NCBI RefSeq assembly: GCF_902686445.1
Contig: NC_062218.1
Coordinates: forward strand, 130,256,594 to 130,320,593
Source: Sciurus carolinensis
Taxonomy: Eukaryota > Chordata > Mammalia > Rodentia > Sciuridae
Reading direction: 5' to 3'
Length of the DNA stretch: 64,000 bases
Position 1 is the stretch's first letter. Every line of letters starts with the position of its first letter. Made by a program: the position numbers and the translations under genes. The notes beneath the pieces are model-generated. The model did not search any database. It saw nothing but the letters and a program-made list of their open reading frames with translations, and had not been told where the DNA came from. Of this stretch, positions 27,301 to 39,300 are shown piece by piece.

Positions 27301-30300
27301 GGATGAGAACTAACAACACTCTACTGTTACTGCCCACCTTACATAGAGCTCTGCTTTTATGTGTTTTATATATTGGTTATTGGGTTTCATATGAGATTTT
27401 ATTTGAAAACAGGATTCCTCATTTTTTAAAAAAGTTGAAGTTCATAGGTTTGTGAGACATTTCTGGTCTTTATAATATTAGTGCCTACTACTATTATCAC
27501 TACTTTGTGCCACGCACTCAGTACTCCTACTCTTATCTCTCCTGATCTTGGCAGCAACCTTTTAAGTTAAATTCTGTCATCCTCCTAGGGAAAAATAGGT
27601 AAGTTGCTCAAAAATCACCAAGCTAGTAATTGGTAGAGTGGGAACTGGGACTCAGACCTGTTTATTTCAGAGACTATACTTTTTTCTTCTTTTTAATTTG
27701 AAATGTTTCAAATTTTAGAAGTACAAGAAACAAAAATAGCCTACTTGCTGTATCCTGTTTCTCTTCTGTCTCTAACATACATACATATCTATAACTATAT
27801 ATCTAAATATATAGAAATGTATAATTCACAGATATACTTTTTTCTGACCATTTGAGAGTTAGTTGTTGACATCATGGTATTTACCTCTAAATACTTTAAT
27901 TAGCATGTTTCTCTTAAGAACAAGATCATTCTTTCACAAAATCATAACCATTTTTATACTCAAGGAATTTAACATTAATGCAAATAGTGTTATCTAATAC
28001 ACAACCCATGTTCACATTTTTTTTTTCTTTTCTTTTTTTTTTTTTTTTGCAGTGCTGGGGTTTGAACCCAGGGCCTTGTGCTTGCAAGGCAGGCACTCTA
28101 CCAACTGAGCTAGGTCCCCAACCCCACATTTTCTTGATTGTCCAATAAAACCTTTACCTTCTCCCTCCCTCCCTCCCTCCCTCCCTCCCTCCCTCTCTCT
28201 CTCTTTTTTGGTACCAGGAATTGAACCCAGAGGCACTTGACCACTGAGCCAATTCCTTAGCCCTTTTTATATTTTATTTAGAGACAGAATCTCCCTGAGT
28301 TGCTTAGGGCATTGCTAAGTTTCTGAGGCTAGCTTTGAACTCATGATCCTCCTGCATCAGCCTCCCAACCATTGGGATTACAGATGTGTGCCACCGCACC
28401 CAGCTTACCTTTTATCTTAGTCATGTATCCATTGAAGGATCATACTTTGCACTTAGTTATCATATCTCTTTAGTCATCTTTAGTCTAAGGGTTCCCCAGA
28501 CTTTTTCCCAATATTTTATTATGAAAAATTTTGAGTGCACAACAATGTTGTATACTAACTTATTTTAGGTTCTACCATTAATATTTTGTTATATTTTATC
28601 ACATGTATGACTATTCATTTTTCTAGTCATTCTTTAATCTGAGTGGGTTTTTTTCGATACTTTTCAAAGTAAATTACAAATGTGTTTATTTCCCCTAAAA
28701 TACTTTTGTTCATGCAAATCATGAACAAAATATGTGTGAAATGCATAAAAATTAAATACATGTTTGCTGAGCTTTGACAAATGCACATACTTATCAGAAT
28801 AATAGAATATTAGCATTATGCCAGAAAGTTCCCTCAGACCCATTCCTAGACATTTGCCACCTCTCCCCAACAAAGGTAATCACTTGTTCTATTTCTACAG
28901 AATTACTATTTTTATTAGTTCTAGAATTTAATATAGACAGAATCAAACAGTATTCATTCTTTTTGAAATTAAATTTATTTTAACTGAAACATAAAAACAG
29001 TAAAACTGCACATATTAATAAGGTACTATGTGATTTTTTTTCCCCCCTCTGTGCTAGGAATCGATCCCAGGGCCTTGTTCATATGAGGCAAGTGCTCTAC
29101 AACTAAGCTACACTATAACCCCCACATGATGTTCTGATGCATGTATGTATTGTTTAGTGTGTAAATCAAATCAAACATACCTATTTCCTCCAACATTCAC
29201 CATTTCTTTATAGTGAAAACATTAAACAAAAAGCAGTACTTTATCCATAGTCACCCTACTGCAAGAGCACACCAGAATTTCCTACTCCTGTCTAACTGAT
29301 CAACCTCATCCCATCCCTGCCTCCTGTCCCCAGTCTCTGGAGATCACTCTTCTGCTCTCAACATCTATGAGATCAGTGTTTTTATATTCCACATGAGAGT
29401 GAGATCATGTACTACTTGTCTTTCTGTGCCTGGCTTATTTCACTTATGATGGTCTCCAGTTCCATCCATGGTGTCACAAAGGACATGGTTTCAGTCTTTT
29501 TTATAGCTGAATAGTTTTTCATTGTGTATATGTTCATTTTCTTTATCCATTCATCCACTGATGGATGCTTAGGTTGTTTCCATTTCTTGGCTATTGTGAG
29601 TAGTGCCACAACAAACATGGGCATGCAGGTTTCTCTCTGACATACTGATTTCATTGCCTGTGGATATATACCCCAGAGTATATATAGTATACATAAATAA
29701 GGATCATATAGTAGTTCTATTTTTTATTTTGGACCTCCATGCTGTTTTTCATAATGGCTTTACTAATTTACATTCTGACCAGCAGAGAGACAAGGGTTCC
29801 CTTTTTCCCACAACCTTGCCAGAAGTTGTTATCATTTGTCTATTTGATAATAGCCATAGCTGTTGGAGTGAGGTGATACTGCATTGTGGTTTTGTTGTGC
29901 ATTTCCCTGATGATTAGTGATGTTGAGCATATTCTCATCTACTTGTTGACTATTTGTGTGTTTTTGTTTGAGAAATGTCTATTTAGGTTTATTGCCCATT
30001 TTCGATCAAGTTATATAACTTTTAATGTTGGGTTTTTTGAGTTCCTTATGTATTCTAAACAACCCCTTTTCATATGTATAGCTTGTGAATATTTTCTCCT
30101 ATTCTATAAATTGTCCTCTCACTCTGATTGTGTCCTTTGCTGTGCACAGCTTTTTAGTTTGATGTAATTCCATTTGTCTTCTTTTGTTTCCTGTGCTTTT
30201 GGGGTCTAGTTCAAAAAAACCTTGCACATTCCAATGTCCTGAAGCATTTCCCCTAAGTTTTCTTGAAGTATTCTCTTTGTTTCATTTCCTACATTTAAGT

Positions 30301-33300
30301 CTTTAATTGATTGTGACTTGATTTTTATAATTGGTGAGATAAGGTTCAGTATGTAGTCTTTTGCATAATGCTGTGTTCACTTAGCATAATGATTTTGAGA
30401 CTTATTCATAATACATGTATAATAGTTTGTCCTTTTTATTACTGAGTAGTATTCTACAATGTGGATATGCCAGTTTCTTTATTCATTCTCCTGTTAATTA
30501 ATTTTTTTCACCCTTAGGAAGTAAGCTACTCTGAACAAGTTGTATGATGAACATAAGAGTTCACTTCACTTGAATAAATAGCTGGGAATGGAATTGCTAG
30601 GTTATAAAAAATGCCAAACCTTTTCCCAAAGTAATTGTATCATTCCATTCCCTCAAGCAGTATATAAGCATTCTAGTTATTCGATATCATTGCCCAATAT
30701 TTGGTATTCTCTCATTTTCCAGCCTCCCTACATTTTAGCCAATCTGTTGAGTAAATAGTGTTATTAATTTGCATTCCCCTGATAACCAGTGATGTTGAAA
30801 ATTCTTTTCATGATTATTGACTTATTTATATATCTTTATTTATATATCTTTTGTGAAGTATTTGTTCAAATGTTTTATCTCTTTAGATTGGATTGAGTTT
30901 TATTATTGAGACAGGATTTCTTTATATATCCCAGTTATTCTCAAATATATGTTGTACAGATATATTCTTCTCATCTGTGACTTGCCTGTCAATTTTTCTA
31001 ATCATGAGCAGAAATTCTAAGATGGTCTAATATACCAATCTTATTCTCTTTTGGTTTTGTTTTTTTAGGTTTATGATGCATTTTGAATTGATTTTTGAGT
31101 GTTGGTTTGGAGTAGGGGGTTGAGTTATTTCTTCCATATGGATGTCTCAGTTATTTCAGTTTAGTTCATTGAAAAGATTTCCCTTTCTCATTGAAATCCC
31201 TTTCTCATTTGTTGAAAATCAAGTGACTGTATATAGGAATTCATTTCCAGGTATTTCATTGATCTATTTGTTTATCTTTCTGCCATATTCCCATTGTCTT
31301 GATTACAGTAACTTCTTAGTAAAATCTTAAAACTAAGTAGCATAAGCTCTGTTCTTTTTCAAAATTGCAGTGGATATACTATTCTTCTGTGTTTTCATAT
31401 AAATTTTAGATCCAATTTTTAAGTATAGTATTTAGTTTTTAACTTTATCTCCCTTTTTCTTGAGGGGAATTTTATCACATAGTACATTTGGATGATGTCT
31501 CTCATTAGTATCTTTTAATTTCTCACTTATTACCTCCCCTTTTCCTCTGTGGTTTATTTTTTAAAAGGACTGGATTTTTGCTTTTTAGCCATTTCAGCCT
31601 TCTCATTTCTATTGTTTGCCTGTTATGTGTTTTTTGATTCATTTATTTTAAACCAATCTTTTTACTTTTAAAGTGTATCCCTTATCGTTAGCATGCCTTT
31701 GGGTCATGCTTTTGCCCTTTCTTACAATCCTCTTATTTTTAATTAAGAATTTTAACATTAAATGTGTAATTATTTACACACTATTTAACATTTAATGTGT
31801 AATTATTTTTGTGTTGAATTTTGTTGACCCTTTTATTATTTTTTGACATTTTCATTTTTTTCTTATTTTTTCTTTCTGGACTTCTTTTATTATTTGAATA
31901 TATCATAGATTTCATTTTAATTTATTATTATCTTTTAGTTATACCTGTATGTTTCTGATAGTTGCTCTTGGAAATGTAGACTTTTCAGTCTACTTAGAAT
32001 TAATATCACTTTACAAAAAGTAAAGTGTAGCAACCTTGTAGCTGTATAGGTCCATTTACTCTTCTTTTATAGAACAGTTGTGGGCTGGGGAGATACCTCA
32101 GTCGGTATCACCAGCACCACAAAAAAAAAAAAAAAAAAAGCAAGTTGTAGCACAGTTGTCATATGTCATGTGTACATCTACATGCATATAAATCCCAGAA
32201 AACAATCTTATAGTTTTTGCTTTAAAAGTCTCATGTATTTTAAAGAAATCAGGAGGAGAATAGTCTTTCGTATTTACGAGATAGTATCAGTTTGCATTAA
32301 TGGGCTTGTTAAATTTGATTCCCTTGTTAAAATGACCTTCACTGTATTTTCTTCTGGAAAGATATTTTTCCTTTTTTGTCATCTCTGGGTTAATATTTTG
32401 AGGCTTTATTCAATATCCTATTCTAAATCATGTCTTCACTTTGGGTTTAGTATCCATTGGTGATTCTCACTTAAATTATCATCACAGTGGAAAGTGATGA
32501 TTTTTGTGGTTCTGCCATTTCTTCTGAATTGATTAGCTGACATTCTTCTGTAATGAAGAACTTTTTCCCCTCCCCAACTTAATATTTCTTTTTAATGCAG
32601 TATGGGATCATGGATTCAGTTTTTAATGTAATATTTTATAATTTATTATTTTCTAAAATAGTAAATCTTTATTATAGAAAGTTTTAGGAAAATTTTACTT
32701 GGAAAAAAATTAGCTCATGATCTACCCTTATGCAAGTCACTATTACAGTTCATCGTGTGTGTATCCCTTTCTTACTTTTTGTTTTTCATAGTTAGATTTT
32801 AACAATTAAGTAAATTCTATTTTGGTCTTATCTTTTTAACAGTGTAATGAATGCCAGTGAGCCCATCTCCCAACTTCAACAATTAGCATCATATGACCAA
32901 TCTGTTTTCATGTATACTCTTATCTCTCCCTTACCCAACTCGATTATTTTGAAGCAGTTTTCAAGCATGTCATTTCCTCTATAAATATTTCAGTATGCCT
33001 TTCAAAAAGATAAGGACTATTTAAAAACTACAAGTATGGTTTTATTTTGTCATTATGATACTAGTACCATTGTTAAACCATCATAATCCTTTCCCTGATA
33101 AGCTCATAATTTCTTTTTATGGTTAGATCAAATCAGGGTTCAAACAAGATTCACATATTGCATTTGGTTGATGTCTCTTATTAGTGTCTTTTAATTTTTC
33201 ACTTATTTCGCCCCCCCCCCACACACACATCTTTTATGGTTTATTTGTTAAATGGACTGGCTTCTTGCTTTTTAGAAATTTGTTCCTGTATTTTGTTGGT

Positions 33301-36300
33301 TGTATCCCTGTTCTGCCTTTAACATGTTTCTCTGTTCTAGACTGTAATTTCTGGAAATGACTAATTAGATTAGAAACTTGATCAGATTCATTTTAATTTT
33401 GTTGTTGATTTTGGCAAGAGTGCTTCATAGATATTTGTTTGTTTGTTTCCATCTTCATATAGCATCAGATTGAGAAGCATGTACTCTCTCATTTTCTCTT
33501 TATATGATTTTAAGGTTGATCAATAGGGTCAGCCAAATCCATCCATTAGAAAGCCCCATGCCAGCTTTGCTCATTGCTGAAATCTCTTATTTCATTGGGA
33601 TGTGACAATTATATAAAAACAATTTTAAAATTTAAAAATTCTTTAAATTGAAAGATATAAAGTGGTACATGGTCATTGAAAAATATGGCAATATAATTGG
33701 AAAGTATGAAGATAAAAATAATTACTCTAACACTCAGTCTCTCTTCCCCCAAATTATGGTTAATATTTTGGTTTCTTCCCTTCCAGTATTTATTTTGTAT
33801 TTTTGCAAGTATTTCATTCTGTTTTTGAACATTAGGTTGTTTAAATTTTTCATTGTTATAAATAATAGTTTGATAAAATGTCTTTATCTACAGTCTCGTC
33901 TAAATTCAGATTGCCTCATAATAGATTCCTAACAATAATTCATGGGTCAGAAGATAGGAATCATTTTAAAATTTTAGATATAGACTGTCAAATAGCCTAA
34001 GTAAAAATTCCAACTGTTAAAGGAAAGATTGAGCTATAAATATAATACTTAAGTTCTAATAGGAACTAGGTAAGTGATTGTTTTTCTGAGACCTTTCAGT
34101 ATATCATAGACTTAGAATGTTGCTCAAAAACTCTAATAACTAGACTTCTACTATATCCTAAATAGAATGGTGTGCTTTAAGATTTTTTCTTGATATGGAC
34201 TCTTCTGTTTTTCTTTGGGGTGGGAGCATCACTAAGAATATTTTTTATGTATACATGTTCCTTTATGCAGAAAGATGTTTAGCAAACTGCTGAGGCTTCA
34301 GGTGCAGGGGCCTTCCTGAATGTTAAGGTCAAGAACTCAACATTCAATTGTACCTCTTAAGAAAGCAAACTCATCTCTAAATTTGAAAGGACATTGCTAC
34401 AACTTGTGTTAGCAATAAGAGGCTTTGTGTGACTTTTTTTGCAGAAAGAATGCAGTTTGGCAGTCTAACAGACTTCAAATAATAGTCCAGGGTAGTTATT
34501 TACAGACTTTAGGTCTCTGAGCCTTTATTTGCACATCTATAAAATGGACACTGTGATGCCTACTTTTTAATGGTTGTTATAAGAATTTATGTTTAGGAAG
34601 TATCAATATTATCATAGAATTTTATTTTTTTTAAATTAGAAGCTATCTCTAGTACAATAAGATTATTGAGTCTGGTACCTGAGAGAACAAGAATTCATTT
34701 ATTGACTGAAATGAGGCACAAAGGGCCTTTATGTTTTGAATTGGACTCTGGAGGCATTTTTATCTAAGTTGTAAAAATATTCTGTTGCTCTTAATAATAA
34801 GAAAATACTCCACCAAGCTTTTGAATAAAACACAACCTTGCCAGATTGATTCATTAAATATACATTTATATTAAGTACCAATTTTTATGCCAAGAACTGA
34901 ATACTGAAGTAATTAAAGAGAGAGGGTGCTGGGGACATAAATAGGTAAAGCAGTAATTAGTAGGTTGTATGAGAGGTACTTTGGTAGATACGCATGTAGA
35001 CGAAGTATGTGAGTACAGATGCAAGCAGATTAATAGTTTTAGTAGTGGAATGATGTGAAAGTTCTCATAAGTACTTTTTGTCATCAAAAAGATGTCTGAG
35101 GGGTTGGTTTAATATTAGTTAATGTAGTACAAAGGTTAGAAATCATGTGATCATCTAAATGGATGCAGAAAATGCATTTGACACAATGCTTTTCATGATA
35201 AAATACTCAACAAACTAGAAATACACAGGAACTTCATAACTTTATAGAGGGCATCTATGAAGAACCCACAGCTCCATCATACTTAATTGTGAAGGACTAA
35301 AAGCTTTCCCTAAGATCAGGAACAGGACAAAAATGTCCTCTCTTGCCACTTCTGTTCTTCATGGCACTGGAGGTTCTAGCCAGGACATTAGGAAAGAAAT
35401 TAAATATAAGTCACCCATATTTGAAAGGAAGAATTAAACTACTCTTTCAGATGGCATCTTGAATGTAGAAAATCTTAGAGTCCACTAAAACAAATTAAGC
35501 CCCAAGAAGTCAGATGATGAAGGCATACCACAGAAACCTTGAATTTCCTTTATTTATTTATTTATTTAAATTGTTTAGTTGTGGATGGACACAATACCTT
35601 TATTTTTTTTTATTTATTTTTATGTGGTGCTGAGGATTGAACCCAGTGCCTCACACATGCTAGGCAAGTGCTCTACCACTGAGCTACAACCCTAGCCCTT
35701 GGATTTCTTATAGTGCCTGCCCTAAGTAAACAGATTTAAAGCAGATAGGATTCATGCTGGATGTCTATCTAATAGGACTTTCTGCAATGATAGAAATTTT
35801 CTGTATCTTGTGCTGTCAAATACGGTAGCCACATGTGGCTTTTGAGCATTTGAAATGTAGCTCATGGGACTAAGGAGTTCAATTTTAAATTATACTTAAT
35901 TCTAATTAATATTTACATTTAAGTAGCCACTTGTCTCAGAGAGTAGTTGATAATTAGTTCTTAAAATGCCTTTCCAATTGGGACTAGTCTCTTAGGCTCC
36001 TTGCAGGAAGGACCATGGTGCCTCACTAGGTGGTACTTGCCTCCTTTTCACCCTGTACTGTCCTAGAGAGGAAATGCTAGGTTGGAGAAGGGGTAGTTTT
36101 TTGTTTTTCTTTTTTCTTTTTGGATATACATGACAGTAGGACTGTATTTTGTTACTAACTTAGGATCCCAGTCTTGTGGTTGTACATGATAAAGAGTTTC
36201 ATTGGTCACATATTCATATATGAACACAGGAAAGTTATATTCATTCTACTGTCTTTCCTATTCCCATCTCCCTCCCTTCTCTTTATTTCCCTTTGTCTAT

Positions 36301-39300
36301 TCCAGGGAACTTCTATTCTTCCCTCGGAGGAGTGGTCTTAGCAAGAATATACACAGCTTTGTGGGCTTCCTGTGGTTTTGAGGTTAAGGGAGAGAAACTG
36401 AGGGGACTTTAATCACTATCATTCTGCCAGATTGATCATTATTTCTCTCTCTTTGTATATATAATTTCGATTCTCCTCAAAGGATTCATTTTCTTCGCTG
36501 TTCACAGTACTAGGCCATATGTTTTTATTTACTTAAAATATTTTTAGTTGTAGATGGACGCAGTACCTTTATTTATTTACTTTTATGTGATGCTGAGGAT
36601 CAAACCTGGTGGGTGCCTCACATGTGCTAGGCAAGTACCTTACCGCTGAGCTACAACCCCAGCCCATGTTTTTATTTTTTTTATTTAAAAAAATTTTTTT
36701 TAGTTGTCAGTGGACATGATACCCTTATTTTATTTATTTATTTTCATGTGGTGCTGACGATCAAACCCAGTGCCTCACACATGCCAGGCAAGTGCTCTAT
36801 CACTTGAGCTACATCCCCACCCTCATGTTTTTATTTTTTATTTATTTAATTTTTAATTTATTTTTATTGTAAACAAATGGGATACATCTTGTTTCTCTGT
36901 TTGTACATGAAGTAGAGGCATACCATTTGTGTAAGCATACATTTACCTAGGGTAATAGTTTTTGATTCATTCTGTTATTTTTTTTTTCTTCCCCCTCACC
37001 ACTCCCACCCCTCTTTTCCCTCTAAGATACAGTCCCTCCTTTCTCCATTCTTGCCCCCCTCCCACCCCTGATTATGTGTCGTCATCCGCTTATCAGCGAG
37101 ATCATTCGTCCTTTTCTTTTTTGAGATTGGCTTATCTCACTTAGCATGATATTCTCCAATTTCATCCATTTGCCTGCAAATGCCATAATTTTATTATTCT
37201 TTATGACTGAGTAATATTCCATTGTATATATATACCACAGTTTCTTTATCCCTTCATCAACTGAAGGGCATCTAGGTTGGTTCCACAATATGGCTATTGT
37301 GAATTGAGCAGCTATGAAAATTGTTGTGGCTGTATCTCTGTAATATGCTGATTTTAAGTCCTTTGGGTATAGGCCAAGGAGTGGGATAGCTGGGTCAAAT
37401 GGTGATTCCATTCCAAGTTTTCTAAGGAATCTCCATACTGCTTTCCAGAGTGGCTGCACTAATTTGCAGCCCCACCAGCAATGTATGAGTGTACTTTTCT
37501 CCCCACATTCTCGCCAACACCTGTGGTTGCTTTGCGATGGCGACAGACCTTGGCATGGTGGTCAGGTGGCGTCGCTCAGTGATGGTGTCTGTCTTCGGCC
37601 TGGTGGTTGGGCCGGTTGGATGCCCACCTGCTACCTCTGCAATGCAGGCAGCCTGACTCACCCACCAGCTCGTTCTGCACTGCGACCGACCAGTGATGGC
37701 GCCCGTCCTCGGTGCCCATGTTTTTATTTTTGATGACTTATCTTCTTGGAATTTTGGAAACAAATATGCTGATGTTTACATAGTATTAATAATCATTCTG
37801 TAATGCTTGGGTTATTTACTTGTCCATTCTGTTTGTACAAATTAGTATGGAAACCACTTAAGAGTAAGACTTAAAACAAATGGTAGATTGGCTAGTGGAT
37901 GTTAGTTTTAAACTTGGGCTTAAGTCTTTGGATAAGGCTAAAAAATAAATCTTGAAGAATAATAATGAGAATTCTGTGAACAAATAATAACAACTAATGT
38001 TTGCTTAGGGTTTTCTGTGGTCCAGATACTCTTACAAATTTATTTGGCGTATTTGGTATGATCCTTACCAAAACATATGAGAATGCCTTTACGCCATGTA
38101 CAAACAGAGAAACAACATGTATCCCATTTGTTTACAATAAAAAAAAAAAAAACATATGAGAGTTTATGCTATTAACATTTGATTTTTTCTAAGTAAGAAG
38201 TAATGAAACTTGCCTAAGGCCACACAACTGGTAAAGGCCCAATTTGGACACGATTCTAACTCTAAGGCCGGTAGGCAGTACTGCTTCTTTGCATCTTAAC
38301 CAGTGCCAAGTCATAGTCCTAAGTGAAACTTCTTAGGGCATTTCCTATCTAATATAATACAAACAGCTGTTAATGGATATATATAAATATATATATATAT
38401 ATATATTTATATATAGGCAGCTCTCAGCTTTCAGTGATACCCATCCTCTTCTAACTTGTCCTGGTGGTTGTGTTCAGACTCCTTTAAAATCTGTGGCTTC
38501 TGTCACCAGCAGCTAGATTTTGGGATGTAAGTTTCATATTCAGTTCTCTGTAGCTTGTTGAAATGGCCATCTCAACCCCCATAAACCAAAGTAAGAGACT
38601 CCTTTGAAGGGGCCATAGGTCTCAAAGGAGAAATGTAACTATAAGACCTGGTCAAGTCTGCTCTGATTTTAACATTTAATAATAGAATTGCCATATAGTT
38701 CTAGCCATCTGTCAAGTGTCTTCCCTCAAATTCTTTTCTACCTGCCCACTTATTTGCTATTTATCACTTTTTCACCTCTTATCTTTTACCCTCTTCTTTC
38801 CCAGGAGAGGCAGCCCGCTCTTATAGAATATATGCTTAGAATTGTCTTGCATTCCTTGTACTGTTTTTTGTTTTGTTTTTAGTTTTTGACCCTGATCAGG
38901 TTATTTACTGTTTCATTACGTATAAAATAGACATAATGATATTTGCATATATCATTACATATTTTTGTAACGATTAAAGGTTTTGTTTATGAAGTCCCTG
39001 GCACAGAGTAGGTCCTCATAAAAGTAAGCTTTTCCCCCTAGAATCTATTGATACAATTTAATTGAGCAAATATTTATTAGTATCTAATCTGTGCTAGACT
39101 CTGCTGAGAGTACTGATCAGATTTATTAAAAAAAAAAAAAAAAAACAAAATCCTCTGAGTCTCTGTATTCAGAAACTACATGGTATAGAAGAGAGAAGGA
39201 CATTATAAATGAATTAGAACAAAAATGTGCTCAGTGTAATAGAGGTATAAATAAAGTTCTAGAAACAGTTAATTATTATTTTTATTATTATTATTGGTAC

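Larger units (their letters stand above)
27690..28530 (+). mobile_element. Old L1 (L1ME-like) 3' region with two nested SINEs
   Basis: Fits the L1ME 3'UTR order: ctctaaatactttaatta, tctcttaagaacaagatc, ataaccatttttat, cttgattgtcc, then gcacttagttatcatatctc and gtctaagggttccccagac. An ID (28016-28126) and a MEN with microsatellite (28161-28405) interrupt it. Confidence 0.6.

Noticed and set aside
28161..28202. Repeat tracts as a CRISPR-like or satellite array
   Set aside because: Simple CTCC/CT microsatellite without spacers, in a mammalian intron.
37464..37733. 89-codon + strand open frame across the GC-rich insert, and a 113-codon one on the other strand
   Set aside because: Both cross the chimeric L1 junction and owe their openness to GC content. 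No splice sites or known protein resemblance.
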